Source: Anolis sagrei (lineage: Eukaryota > Chordata > Lepidosauria > Squamata > Anolidae). From it: a stretch of 64,000 nucleotides of DNA. The notes below the pieces were generated by a model, which ran no database searches, had not been told where the DNA came from, and saw only the letters and a list, made by a program, of their open reading frames with translations. The stretch covers positions 75,673,361-75,737,360 of the forward strand of contig NC_090024.1 in the NCBI RefSeq assembly GCF_037176765.1, in the 5' to 3' direction. Shown piece by piece: positions 12,096 through 24,363 of the stretch. Position 1 is the stretch's first letter, and each line of letters starts with the position of its first letter. Both the position numbers and the translations under genes were made by a program.

Positions 12096-13548
12096 ACTCA
12101 AAGTCAAGATTCCATTCTAGGCACGTGAACACCCAAACAAAGTCGGCAGTGGACAAAATTTCTGCTACCATTTGCTTGCAGTTCTATAGCTTGCCTTTTC
12201 CACCATTTTACTCATTTGGCAGTTGTATAATTTTCCAAGTTGATTGCTAATAAGGTTAAGATGGATTGCTCAACACTTCAGATCTATAGCTAATGCAGTT
12301 GTTGTCATTCCTGATAGCTTGAGCTAAATGAGACTGTGGTTACTATTAGTCTTTCATTTTACTCAAGGTGAGCATTCAGAACCTATGAAGAGTACAGAAC
12401 TGGAGTCTTCTGTTCTTACAATGGGATTATTTCAAAAGTTATTTAGGTAACTACTGCCCTTGAATGAAAAGGCAAACAAAGTAAGGACAATTGCGATATA
12501 GAGTACCTGCCTATTGTTAAGAATGTAACTGATTACCCTGGTCTAATAAAAGATCATTGTGCTCATGTTATGAAAGCATCCTACGTGAAAAATAGGTTTC
12601 TATTAACCGAGACTGCCAGAATGTATGAAAAGCTCCTTCTCAAGTTGTGAAGGTCTGCAGTTAACTAGGGAAGAAAATTTATATACGACCACATCTCATG
12701 TTCCCTTAAATTATGTGGCAGTTATGTAGTATTTTAAGTCACTTAAAGCAGAACATGGGAATACTATTTTTTTGGATTATGAATTCCAGTATCCTCCAGG
12801 CATCATAGCTGACTATAATATTAATAAGCTAAGATACTAAGATACAATTTAATTAAAAACCAGTTTAAAGGGACACTGAAGTAATACAAAAATGGGGAAA
12901 AAAACCCCACCAACCCATGATACACCATGAATTTGTATATACCTTGCTGTTCACAGTCGTTTCATTGCTGAGAACCCTGTTCAGTAAGATCTTTGCTGAT
13001 GGAAAGACAACACAGAGGGAGACAACACAGCTTGGGACTAACCACTGAGATGGTCCTTGTGTGTATTCACCAAATGTGTTTCTAAGAGTGGTGGCCCCAA
13101 ACGAAGGGCCTTCTTGCTCTCATAACCTTATTTTCTTATATTAGAAGTGGTCATTCTATCTTAGAACTGCTGTTTACCTTCATTCCAAATGTGTAAATAT
13201 GACAACAGGTTCAGACTGAGAGAACTTTGGCCTGCTGTCTCCAGTTGTCCAGAAGCATTTTACATTCATTTTACATTCAATAGTTATACATCTTCCTTGA
13301 ACATATATGGTCAGACCACTAATCTTTAAAACTCAGTATTTATCTTCACTAGTTGTCAGAGACACTCCAGGGTGTCAGATGGTTCCTTCTTGTGACCCAT
13401 CTGGATTTTAATGTGAGATATTGTAGGTGCAAAGCATATGTTCTACACTGAACTATGATCCTTCATTGAAGGATTGTTTCCCCCATGGAAGTTAATAGAG
13501 TGAAAGAGGAAGAATCTTAGATGAAAGATCACTAGTTCTCTAAAGGTA
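12096..13548. other. Intergenic DNA, nothing recognised
   Basis: AT-rich, no repeat family or coding signal identified by eye. Confidence 0.6.
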
Positions 13549-13871
13549 GTAAAGGTAAAGGTTTCCCTTTACATTAAGTCGAGTCTGACTCTGGAGGGTG
13601 GTGTTCATCTCCATTTCTAAGCTGAAGAGCCGGCATTGTCTGTTGATGCCTCCTAGGTCATGTGGCTGGCATGACTGCATGGAGCACCGTTACCTTCCCA
13701 CTGAAGTGGTACCTATTGATCTACTCATATTTGCATGTTTTCGAACTGCGAGGTTGGCAGAAGCTGGGGCTAACAATGGGAGGCCACCCGTCCCACAGAT
13801 TCAAACTGCCAAACTTCCGATCAGCAAGTTCTGCAGCTTAGCGGTTTAACCCGCTGCGCCACCACAACCCC
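13549..13871 (-). mobile_element. Sauria-type SINE (tRNA head, BovB-like tail)
   Basis: Read on the minus strand, it starts with a tRNA-like promoter (box A near 13855, TGGCGCAGCGGGTTA; box B-like TTTGAATC near 13800) and ends with the gagtc-gac tail and AAACCTTTACC. The head-to-tail order matches the + copy at 49867-50197, so the element is near full length. Old, with scattered substitutions. Confidence 0.88.
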
Positions 13872-15602
13872 TTCACAAGTTCCTTAAACACAACTTAATA
13901 TCACAATTTGTCTCGGTCACCTGAAAGCAGTTCAGGAAAATGTATATATATAAATCCACACAGTACGCAACAGAGAGATCTTAGACTTTCACTAGTCTTT
14001 AGCAAGGGTGTGGTTCACACAGCTCTTTTTTTAAATGAAGATAGTGATTGCAAAAATAGTGAACTTGGCCTATCTTTATGTGTATAAGGTTCCACAGAGT
14101 TTTCTTGGCTCATATTTTACTATGCCCTTTTCATTTTTTAACAAGTTCGTTTCATGTGTAATTCAGATGAGACAACTAACCATGGTTTTGCTGTGTTGTC
14201 AAAACACATTTTTCATTAAAAAAAATTCTCATTTAAGAAGAATCTGAAACTTATGATTTGATCCTGATTTGAAGGTATACCCTGGCTTACACACACTGTG
14301 CGTAGTGTATTCAGATAAAACAGCAAAACTATGGTTTACTGCAAATTAGAAATAAAAGTTTGTAAAGTTATCCACTTACAGAAGAAATAGGCTCATTCTT
14401 GCTTATCTTCATAATAATGTACTGTGGTCTGTTCTTATATCCAAACAATATCTGTATGTATATAAGGTGCACATTTCTCTCAAAAGTCCTAAAATTAAAG
14501 ATTGGGGAGTTGGCATAAAACTACATGCTGTTCCCAGAGGAGTGGCACCCACTGAATCAATTCCTGAATATTAAACATTGATTCCATTTATTCAATGAAC
14601 TTACTCTAGCTGAGTCCTTCAATTGGATTCAGAAACTGTTCCTTTCGCTGTATTCCTGTTTTTTGTGGATAACACAGATAATATAAAAATCATAAGTATG
14701 TGATCCAACCATCATATAGTAATTTCTTCACCATCAGCTGTATGATGCTAGCAATTTCTGTTGTAATATAGAAGTGAGTTATTAGTTGGTTTTATAGACT
14801 TTTCCACTCATGGTAGAGGTCTCAAGTGTAATCTCAACAGTTTCCTTCTGATGTAATTCTCTTTACCCTTCAACTGTACAAGTGACATTTGAACAGCTTA
14901 TAAATCCAGCAGTTTCTCTCTTGAAGTTCATATCTATCATAATTTAGAGGTCTTGCTAACATTTTAGGAGCCTGGAGACAGATTAGTCTATTCTAACTAA
15001 AATGGCTACGGAAACCATCCATATTTTACTTTATTCTTATTCCCAGTAATAAAACAATTGGTACATATTTCACCTAATGATCTTTTAACATGGCAGGCGC
15101 AGATGTTAACATTTTAATGAATTATTTTCTATAATGTAAAAGATCAAAGCAAAAATAAGAAGGTGCCTTTGGGCCCCTGATAACTTTTGGGCATCCCAAA
15201 GTACTTCCAGAAAACCTGTAGCTTTGTGGGCCTCAGGAATTTATGCATTAATTACAGAGATTTGTGAATATTCAATTCATTTGATTATTAGAACCAAGGG
15301 ATCTCAAGTGATGATCCCAAAATGTATTATCAACAAAATGGATACAGATTACTTGACATTTAGAAGACATGTACCATCTGTTGATGACATGCTCTTTGAA
15401 TTTTTATTAAAAGGTTACAGTCCTGGGTCTGCTTACTCTTAAGGTTTGGCACGTGGTTTGCATAAATTTTCTTTTTGTTAAAGATTAGCAACAATAAAAC
15501 ACCAGTGATGTGTCAGGATGCCCTATAACCCTTGTTTCACAGAACTTGGTACATTCAGACAAGAGCTGTAATACGTAAGGTTTGTTAAGTGGCCTCAACA
15601 AT

Positions 15603-15603
<1 letters not shown>
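13872..15603. other. Intergenic AT-rich DNA, no gene seen
   Basis: No repeat family or coding motif recognised. The open frame at 15224-15442 resembles nothing known. Confidence 0.6.

Positions 15604-15646
<43 letters not shown>
15604..15646. repeat. (TATC)n microsatellite, left part
   Basis: About ten TATC units. The tract appears to resume at 16422-16472 (ATCTATC, then CCACCTATC variants) beyond a transposon, so one tandem array was split. Confidence 0.9.
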
Positions 15647-16421
15647 CAATGTTCCCTCGCTACTTCATGGTTCTTTTTTCACGGACTCACTGTTTCACGG
15701 TTTTTCAAATACAAATTTAAAATATTTATTGAAAATATTTTAAATATTCTCCCCCACAACTTCCTTTCCTTCTCTCCACAACATCCACGCACCCTCTCAT
15801 CCCTGAGCCTTGCCCGTTACCTGTGAGGAACCCATGCGGATTTGGTGGTCATGGTTGGTTAAAATCATCCCCTCTGACACCATGTTTCCCACTGACAGGG
15901 AAGCGGGTTGGGGGAGCGGGGGGGGGGGAGGAGAGGAAAGTGAAGAAGGCGTGCATGAGCAAGGAAGGAGGAGGGGGAAGAGGAGGAGGAATGGAGGGGG
16001 AGCCAGGCATGTGAGGAGGAGCCAGCGGGAAGTGTGGTGTGCAAGGGAAGAGGGGAGGGAGGGAGGCAGGGAGGGAGGGAGGGAAGGAGGGAGGGAGGGA
16101 GGAGGAAAGAGGAGAGAGGAGGAGAAGGGATTGTGTGAGAGAAAGGGGGGGTGGGGAGAGGAGTGGGCAGAACCACTCCTAGGAGGGGGCAGTCTAAAAG
16201 TTGCTGCTCAACTAAAGTGACTGAAGGATTTTGTTTATAAGGTGAAGGGAAAGGGTTACGTAGTGTATAACTGTCTGGGAAGGGTTTATAAAGACTTAAA
16301 ATAGTGTATAACTATTGAAATAATGTATAAATATTAAAATAAATATCCCTACTTCGCGGATTTTCACTTATTGCAGGTGGTCCTGGAACGTAACACCCGT
16401 GGTAAATGAGGGAACACTGTA
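15645..16421. mobile_element. TA-flanked TIR DNA transposon with a GA-rich core
   Basis: Begins TACAATGTTCCCTCGCTAC and ends with the complement-like GAGGGAACACTGTA. TA lies at both edges. Subterminal parts (CTACTTC..CACGG and the complement-like CTACTTCGCGG near 16350) support a pogo/mariner-type non-autonomous element. About 15895-16190 is a G/A-rich low-complexity stretch that may be a later expansion. No transposase frame; the 136-codon frame here is a product of the purine repeat. Confidence 0.75.
15895..16190 (+). repeat. GA-rich low-complexity tract
   Basis: Purine-rich + strand of GGGA, GGAGG and GAGGAA units with several G runs of four or more, including a G-run near 15920 and (GGAGG/GGGA)n at 16052-16105. 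Confidence 0.9.
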
Positions 16422-16475
16422 GTTATCTATCTTTCTATCCACCTATCTATCCACCCATCCACCTATCTATCCCTC
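16422..16475. repeat. (ATCT)n microsatellite, right part, degenerate
   Basis: TATC/CATC-type imperfect units that continue the array left of the transposon. Confidence 0.75.
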
Positions 16476-16690
16476 TAGGAGTCTGAATGGTGTAGTGGTT
16501 TAAGTGATGCCCTAGGACACCGAGGAACCAGGTTTTGAATCCTCAGCCATGGAAACCCACTGGGTAACCTTGGGTGAATCACACTGACTTAGCCTCTATG
16601 GAAGGTAATGGCAACCCCCCCCCCCTTCTGAAAAATCTTGCCTTTGGATCACCATAAGGCAGAAATGACTTGAAGGCACAACTCTGTCTT
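16476..16690 (+). mobile_element. MIR-like CORE-SINE
   Basis: tRNA-like head (GGTGTAGTGGTTTAAGTG box A, GGTTTTGAATCC box B), then the core (CACTGGGTAACCTTGGGTGA, TCACAC..TTAGCCTC) and a tail ending GACTTGAAGGCACA. Core and order fit CORE-SINE/MIR-type elements of reptiles. A C-run lies at about 16617-16625. Confidence 0.8.
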
Positions 16691-17184
16691 TATAGAATGC
16701 TGGAGTAGGGAATTCCTTGATATTGTGGAGGGATATTAAACAACATCTGTTTTTGGACCCAGGATGATGCCGAATGTAAAAGAAATCTAGGTCCATTCAG
16801 GCATAATCTTAAATCTAATGAAGTCCCAAATCAAATGCAATAGGGCCAGGGAAACAGCACTTTCTTCCTGTCCTCTTTCGCCTACAGCCCTCTTTGCCAT
16901 TCAAAATGTCTCAGTACTTCAGCCCACTGGAGCAGCTTTTCTTTGGGAAGTGGGCGGAGCATGGGGAATTGCCTCTGTCCCAGTGTCACAGGCAGAAGCC
17001 CATTATGTATCACATCTCATATAGAGTGCAGAAGGAAGCAGGTCTGGCATGCAGGAGCTACATCTGGCTAGAGAAATGTCCTTCATGTTCAACAGAAATG
17101 AAAACCAAGACAGTTGTTTTATATAGCAGATACATATGTCTGAAAATGATTTTCAAAACTCTCACTCCCACTTTACCAACTACC
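16691..17184. other. Intergenic DNA, nothing recognised
   Basis: Open frames at 16818-17024 and 16894-17202 overlap in different frames and show no domain. Confidence 0.55.
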
Positions 17185-17763
17185 GTATATACTCGAGTAT
17201 AAGCTGACCCGAATATAAGCCGAGGCACCTAATTTTATCACAAAAAACTGGGAAAATGTATTGACTCGAGTATAAGCCAAGGGTGGGAAATGCATTCACT
17301 ATGGGTCAATTACAAAATAAAAATAGATACCAATAAAATTACATTAATTGAGGCACCAATAGACTAAATGTTTCTGAATATTTACATAATACTCTAATTT
17401 AAGATAAGATTTCCCAACTCTTATTAAACCATTATTCTAACCTCCTTCAATGTAAATGCACTTATTATTAAAATAATAAATATAATAAAAATAATAGAGT
17501 AAAATAACAAAAATGCAATAAAAACAGTAATAATAGATTAAAATAATAAATGTAATAATAATAGGGTAAAATACTGTTAATGTAATAATAATAGAGCAAA
17601 ATAATGTAAATATAATAATAGAGTAAAATAATAAATGTAATAAAATAATACTAATAACTGAGTAAAAGAATAAATAACCTTGACTTGAGTAAAAGCCGAG
17701 GGGAGCATTTTCAGCCTAAAAAAGGGGCTGAAAAACTAGGCTTATACTTGAGTATATACAGTA
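17185..17763. mobile_element. TA-flanked TIR element with internal AT microsatellite
   Basis: Left end TACCGTATATACTCGAGTAT and right end complement of TACTGTATATACTCAAGTAT form inverted termini of about 25 bp with TA at the edges. Subterminal AAGCCGAGG motifs recur near each end. The middle (about 17460-17670) is an imperfect AATAATA/GTAAAATA tandem tract. Non-autonomous; Tc1/mariner-like by its TA target, which is inference. Confidence 0.75.
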
Positions 17764-18200
17764 AATATATGGCATGGGCTCAAATGCTCACAAGGGCCTT
17801 CGTTGAATTCACTGTTTCCCACCATATTCTAACAGGGTTACACATTTAAAATGTGGAATTTTTTTTTAATACTAATTAAATTCCTCTGTAGTAAATGCAA
17901 AAGTAGGAAACGTTTATTTTTTGAGACCAAGTGCTCTTCTGATTGGATATTTTTAGGAAGTATCCATCCATAATTCTTTCTTCTCTGAATTGCATGAATG
18001 AGGACATTTTTTAAATATGTTGTAAACCGCAATGAGTCGCCGCACAGGCTGAGATATTAGCGGTATACAAGTGTACCAAATAAATAAATAAATTTTTATG
18101 GCCCAGTGAATTGTGAATTCATCAACAATACAACTCTCAGCATGAAGATACATTTTGAATCGAAGTCTGAGGCATTTTCAAACAAAGTAACAGATTTGTT
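17764..18200. other. Intergenic DNA; possible L2-type tail
   Basis: At about 18020-18091 the stretch GTAAACCGCAATGAGTCGCC..ACAAGTGTACC(AAATA)n resembles the 3' tail of an L2/CR1-type element on the + strand. The rest is not recognised. Confidence 0.5.
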
Positions 18201-18424
18201 GTATTGTCGAAGGCTTTCATGGCTGGAATCACTGGGTTGTGGTAGGTTTTTCGGACTGAGAGTTCTTTCTCCCACCCTGGACTTTCCACAGATATATAAA
18301 CCCAGATTACCTAGCTTGCAACAAACCTCACGACCTCTGAGGATGTCTGCCATAGTTGCAGGCAAAACGTCAGGAGAGAATGCTTCTAGAACATGGCCAT
18401 ACAGTCCAAAAAACCTACACAACC
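18201..18424 (+). mobile_element. Penelope-like family A fragment with inverted ends
   Basis: The first about 58 bp (GAATCACTGGGTTGT..GTAGG) are the complement of the family's 3' end; the rest runs in + sense to ACATGGCCATACAGTCC..ACC. Inverted ends of about 25 bp therefore close the element. The body matches the copy at 33591-33850 and the hairpin at 3426-3614. Confidence 0.65.
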
Positions 18425-18426
18425 AA

Positions 18427-18896
18427 ACATATTTATTTATTTATTTTGTATCAAGAGCATTGCATAAATTAGTATAAAACTGATAAAATTAGAAGGAGCA
18501 CAAGTGGCTAAATATCTTTTGACCAAAAACAGGCAACAGTGACCATTTTGTCTGTAGCCTCAAACAATTCTTCATCTGTAAATAAAACAGGACATTGCAG
18601 ACAAGCATGCAGATGCAAAGTTGTCTGTTCTGCTCCACAGTCACACAAGATGGAGGATTCTTCTAGGTAGTGCCATTTTGCTAGGTTGTCTTTTGATCTG
18701 CCAACTCCACTTCTGAGTCTGTTCAGGGACTTCCAAGTTGTCCATTCTTGGTTTGCCCCTGGAGGAAGACCCTCATGGGGGGGCATCCAATTGGGATTTC
18801 CTGGTTTAGCTGTCCAGAGGGATTCTCTTGCTATTGCTGGGAGAACATTAAGAGGAGTGGTGGTTGATGAAGCACAGATAGAAGACACATACAAAA
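18427..18896 (-). mobile_element. Jockey-like LINE, 3' end, diverged copy
   Basis: On the minus strand the frame at 18894-18508 encodes a C-terminal LINE segment with LNRLRSGVGRSKDNL, a CDCGAEQTTLHLHAC zinc-knuckle-like motif, and ends FWSKDI. An (ATTT)n run at 18430-18446 is the complement of its 3' tail. The same motif order occurs in the copies at 42750-44290 and 60181-60840, with clear divergence. Confidence 0.75.
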
Positions 18897-20689
18897 ATGA
18901 ACAAAAAGAACCAAGTTCTCATCTAGCTCTCTGCTATGAAATAGAAGGTACAAGTTGTTGCAAGACTGATTTTAAAAATATGCAAATCTTCATACACATC
19001 ATTCTCATACCTAGATAGAAATGGTTGGTCAAGCACTTATATATTCAGCTGCCCAGAGCTTTGTTGTTGAGCTACCTGTGTTGGAGCAATACTGAAATGA
19101 AGATCAAGCCAAAGACAAATATGAAGCTCTCTGTAAGATAATGTTTGAAGTGTGAAGATAAAAATGTTATCCACATCAGATGAATAGAACAAGCTGGGAC
19201 TGGTAATATGAATGTGGCATTTGACTGTGCACCTAAATATACAAAGGCATTAGAAGGAAGATGTTGGGTCCCCCTGCAGTGCCGCTCCCCTCCTCCCCCC
19301 ACAATCTGGTAGGAAGCTATTGATTCAAGACAATTTAGCTGCCCCAGTTGTTCTAGCATCTGCCAGGAGGTTTCTTGCTAAATAAACTTCAACTTCTGCT
19401 TTCATGTGTGCTGTGCTGGTGGGTTGTGTAATTATTTTTTTGTAATAAAGAGGCTCCTTAAAACATCAAGAATTACTTCTAATCTGAATTACCCAAATTC
19501 CACTCTGGGAATATATATCCAGATTACCCTATGTTTCTTTTGAAGAGAGACAGATGTTCATGACTGTGAAACAGATATTTCAAGTTATTGGGTTGTGTTT
19601 TTTCCCTCTCATTCTGCCGCTCCCTGCTCAGCCAGACTTTGGATACACAGCGGTAGGCATATGGACAGTTTTTTAAAACTCTGATGAAGTGAATGTTTGC
19701 ACATCCTCGGTGGCAGGAGAACTTTTCATACTGACAGAAACACTGTACATACAGCTATAGTTCCCTATTTGGGTGGCAGTTCCAGAGAGAAAGCAATTTC
19801 TTGTCATAGCCATCCAAGCATAAGGCTCAGAGGTGAAATTCTGCTCCTTACATGGAAGGTGAGGCTTTCAAATACCACTAGACAAAATGAGGCTGCGTTG
19901 AAAATGTAATAAAGCAACAACTATGGAGTTATTGGAGGACATAAACCGAATACAACGACGATTGAGCACATTTAGAAAACATGTTGCCCCAGCGCCTACT
20001 AGACAGGCTCACACACAGTAGGTGTTTTGTCAGATAGATAGATTTACATTCTCTGTCTTAGAACGACTTCTTCCTGTTTTGAAACCAATACAGAATGTAC
20101 ATCAATAAGCCTAAGGATTCTTAACATGTCAGCACACACGTATTAAATCATTATTTTAAAAAATCCTTGAAGATAATTATTTCACAAATCGTGCTTAGAG
20201 ACAGCTTTTGCCAGATATTCCACAGAAGGAGATTCCATAATGCACAAGTCATTGAAGAAAAGAGTCCGCTTCTTATGCTCCCTAGAAGTCTGACTGATTT
20301 AAAGAGGCATTACAAAGAAGAAGCTGAGATGGCACTATTACACCAGGTGCAGGTTCGTATTAATGAACACAGGCATTTAGATGAATATAATCCGACCAGT
20401 AACACATTATGTTGACCCCAGAAACAAACTGGTATTCAATGTAACTAGTGCAGGTATTATATGGCCCATTGCCATGGTTCTGTAAGCAACCAACATTTCA
20501 CAGATGAAAGACAAGAAATCCTGCCCAAGCAACATCAGAATGTAGACAAAATTGCAAGGGTTATAAATTAAGAATAGCAGACTAGTTAGGAGCGACTGCA
20601 AAAATTTGCGTTTGCCTAATTTGCGAAGGAGCCCCCAGTGGCACAGTGAGTTCAACCAATGAGCTGGTAGAGATGTTGTGTCAGCTCAG
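18897..20689. other. Intergenic DNA, mostly unrecognised
   Basis: No gene supported. At about 20630-20660 a short stretch (GAGCCCCCAGTGGCACAGTG) looks like a SINE head fragment. Frames at 19072-19359 and 20167-20415 have no recognisable domain. Confidence 0.5.
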
Positions 20690-21745
20690 GTCCTCCCACT
20701 TTAAAGATGTTAGCAGGAGTCCGATCAGGTCCGCTGGCTTTGTTATTATTTAGTTGGCTCATGGCTTTGCTGGTTCCTCCAAATTAGGCAGTGCTGCAAG
20801 CTCATCCCTGGTTTGTTTTTGCAGGATTTGTGAGAGAACCTCATAGACCATGTTGGAGCTGCAGTTAAGAAGGTTGTGGCAGTGTGTTTTCCAATGTAGT
20901 GCAATTGATTTTTTATCCTTCAGAAGTTTGGTCCCATCTGATGATCATAGAGAGTGTATGACATGATGTCTTGATCCACAGATGACCTTTGTGGCATTAA
21001 AGAATCCTTGTGCATCAAAGACATCTGCATAGTGTTGGATTTCTTGAGCCTTTTTTGTCCACCAGATGTTCTTGAGTTCTCAGTTCTCTGGTCCTTCTTT
21101 GGACCTCAGCTTTTGCACTGGCATAGATCTTTTACTTAGCAGCCCAGGAATAATCAGCATCTGTCATGGCACTTGTGGGGAGCACATTGTGGTGGTCCCT
21201 ATCACGTATACTTACATAATCTAAGAGGTGTTAATACGTTCACCAGGTGTGCTTCCATGATGTCTTAAGCTTGCTTTTCTGGTATGTTTGTGATGACAAG
21301 AATGTGTTCCACACATTTCATGAGAAGCAGGATACCATTTGGTTTGCTGTTTCCAACCCCATCTTTTCCTATGGTCCCTGGCCACAGGTTGAAGTCTTGT
21401 CCAACTCTGGCATTAAAGTCATTCAGGAAGATGATTTTGTCCTCCTTAGGTATCTCCGACAGGATAGTATCCAGCTGACAGTAAAAAAAATCCTTGATAT
21501 CTTCATCAGCATCTAGTGTTGGTGCATGGGCACTTATGATGGTTGTCTATTGGTTTTTGGCAAGTTTTGGATGGTTGAGAGTCATTTGTTAATGCTGATG
21601 GGTGCTTCAGACAGATGTTTCACCAGGTCATTTCTGATAGCAAAGCCGACTCCATGTATTTGTTCTTTTTCAGACAGTTCCTTCCAGAAAAAGGTGTAGC
21701 CTCCTTTTTCTTCCTTCAGCTGTCCCTCTCCTTCTATACCAGTGT
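20690..21745 (-). mobile_element. RTE-like LINE fragment (APE endonuclease region)
   Basis: Translating the minus strand from about 21740 gives, in pieces, EEKGGYTFFWKE, IHGVGFAIRNDLVKHL, YCQLDTILSEIPKEDK, IIFLNDFNARVGQDFN and LWPGTIGKDGVG. This is the order of an apurinic-endonuclease-type LINE nuclease. The usual GDFN catalytic motif reads NDFN. Frames shift several times, so it is dead. RTE/BovB-like is favoured from the HGVGFAI and FNARVGQD style; the exact clade is uncertain. Confidence 0.72.
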
Positions 21746-23620
21746 ACTATAATCATTGTGAAGAATGCTGGAAGTTGCAGTTTAAAAATAACTAGAGCTG
21801 TGTTTCTCTGGCGGTATGATGTGGTGGACCCATAGTAATTTTCCCCCCATTTTGCCAGCCACTAGAAGCACCATATTCATGCCCATTAACTACAGTTGGG
21901 GATTTTTCCCCAGGAAACTCACCAAAGGCTGGCAGTCAGTGGCTGAAGACCTGGCACTGTTCCAAAGACCAGGACATTAAGTAGTACTGATGTATAGGTT
22001 TGCATGACCCCTGCCATATTTACACCACTGAATACACTAGGATATACTTCCAAATGAACAGGGATAAGTAAACATGAAAATGTTCTCAAAATGATCCATT
22101 GTACATATCAGGGTTCACAACTATAATATAAAGGATTGATTGTTGTGTTGTACATTTGATGGAACACAAAGATAATATAATAAGCAATATGTGAGAACAG
22201 GGTTGTCAGGTGTCTTTTATTTACGAATGGAAAACTCCTCCCTTAGGTTGGCTTGTGTCCCTTATTATGAGAAATAATCACTTTTGAGGATGGGAAAGCT
22301 TTTCCTTTTATAAAATTTTAATAAGAAAAGGAGAAACATGTACATCATGAAAATTGTACATGTACTCAATGTGTAATTTTTGCAGAAAAATATATGGCTA
22401 GTTTAACTAAAACCAGTACTATCATTTCCTATTAAGGCAGAGAACAAACTTGTTAATAGCCACTGCGTGACTATTAACTCACTGATCATGAATTTTGACT
22501 GTCTCTTGTTGCTGTTTTGAACACTCGGCAACACTAGCAAAGAATGAATCACAGCTGAGAATACTTTGCATAGTATTATTGACTTTAGCATGGTCTGATA
22601 ATTGTATATATCATATGCTAGAACTCAATAGTAACTGGTGATAATAACCGTAAAAACTACCAATTTTTATTTTGGGGAGGTGTGACTGGTATAGATTGCT
22701 TCTAGCTATATAACCCATTATACTGTGAAGTGAAAACATTCCCGCTGACACTGCTGAAATAGAATAATAATCTCAGAGTGTAACTTTGTATCCTACCCAT
22801 ATCTTGGGAAACAGACAACATCTGGAATAAGTAAACATTATGTCTAGTCTTGAAATATTTCAAAGACTGCATGCCAGACTTTTAGTATTAAAAATAATGA
22901 AAGCTGGCAGAAACATTTGCGTTATGACACAAAGGAGAACTTGTTAATGTGTTTGTTCAGTTAGCTATTAATAATGACTCTTGTGCCACACTTCAACAAT
23001 ATTCCATATAGATTTTTTAAAGTATTGCCAAATATTGGAATAAACAATGCATTATATCCAACAGAAAACATTTCAATCATATATGTATCTATTCCAATAT
23101 GACACTCACTTAGATGCTTAGATGGAACTTCCATGTTGGCCTGAGAAAGTTTTAAAAACTGCTAAGAATAGCAACTTGGAAAGGCTTCATAAATATAAAC
23201 TTTGTAACATTGCTCCAAAAATTGTATATTTCTATCACTTCAAGAATGTGGCTTCCAAAGATATGATATATGAAAGACAAAGTTTTTTTCGAAGTGCAGG
23301 GCTGCAAAACCCAGATGGGATGATTTGAGGTGTCCTAGCCAGCATAGCTGACAATGAGCACTTATGGAAATGTTGTCCGTAACATCTAGCAGGCCAAATG
23401 CTTTCAACATTTATCTTAGTGAATAGTGTGGGATGTTAATTTGTAAAATGGATTGATTATGTTACTCCACAAATGGGCAAAGGATAGACCACATGTAGCC
23501 CCAAGAACCATGTTTGTTATTTCAAACAGGAGTCAATGTTTATTTGTTTTAGAAAATGCCCCAAAATGCCCTCTAGAGGTGGGGAGCATTTTTGTCATAC
23601 GTCGAATTGGGTAGGGGACA
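21746..23620. other. Intergenic AT-rich DNA, nothing recognised
   Basis: No coding or repeat family signal identified by eye. Confidence 0.55.
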
Positions 23621-24363
23621 TGTAACGGTGCAAGTGGCGCCACCTATGTATAGAACTGTTAGTTGTAAGACTTAAACTGTTGTGTCATGTTTAATCCTGC
23701 CCCTTCTTTCACTGCTTATGTATAGTTGTATGGATTGGTTGCTTGTAGCTGTCAATCAGTACTGTTTGGCTCCACCTCTTCCTGCAAGAGGGGAGAACTT
23801 CCTTTTTCTTTTCATTCTTCCATCAGAGTTCGTACCAGATGGATGTGAGTAAGAGACCTGACTCTAAAGGACCCTGATTTAAGTTACCTCTTAGCACCAG
23901 TTCTGAGGTTTTTTACCCCTGGGACTCATGCTTTATGTCCAGATCGTCCTGGACAATTTTTGAGGAGACCCAGGCGCCTTCAAGCCGATTCTTTTGGCAC
24001 CAAGGGAAGATCCTAAATCTTCAAAACATAGGCCATCTGAACTGGGGTTGTGGTTTGCTCCGGCATTCACAGCCATTGAGGAAAGAGGAAACTTGGTGAG
24101 GCTTCTCAGCTTCAAACCCCTTGGACCCAGGACTGATTGAGACTGTAATGTATGTTTTCCTTCACCCCTTTAAAGTTTTCCAGCTCATTGCTTTAAAGAA
24201 ATGACTCTGTGATAAATAAAACTTATTTTGAGCTATTTACAGCATTCTGGGTTTTTGGGAGTTCCAGTTTCCTATAGGAGGGCAAGAAGCAATCCCCTGG
24301 GGGAAAGATGCTACGTCCACCTCTCCTTTATCGAGAATAATAGCCCCCAGGCACGACGGCACA
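23621..24363 (+). mobile_element. Probable solo LTR (retroviral-type fossil)
   Basis: About 743 bp starting TGTAACGG and ending GGCACA, with no internal coding region beside it. It has a promoter-like GC-richer middle and an AATAAA-type signal at about 24213-24220 in the last fifth, the layout expected of a U3-R-U5 unit. ACATG occurs at both edges (23618-23622, 24361-24365) but overlaps the TG/CA ends, so the target duplication is ambiguous. Family not determined; a decayed fossil. Confidence 0.4.

Noticed and set aside
13780-13871. tRNA-like A and B boxes, considered as a tRNA gene
   Set aside because: They belong to the head of a Sauria-type SINE; the cloverleaf is not kept.
15810-16220. 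136-codon Gly/Arg/Glu-rich open frame
   Set aside because: It is the translation of a GA-rich low-complexity tract inside a transposon.
19250-19450. AATAAA followed by a T/G-rich stretch, considered as another LTR end
   Set aside because: No matching start, no paired copy and no flanking duplication could be seen.
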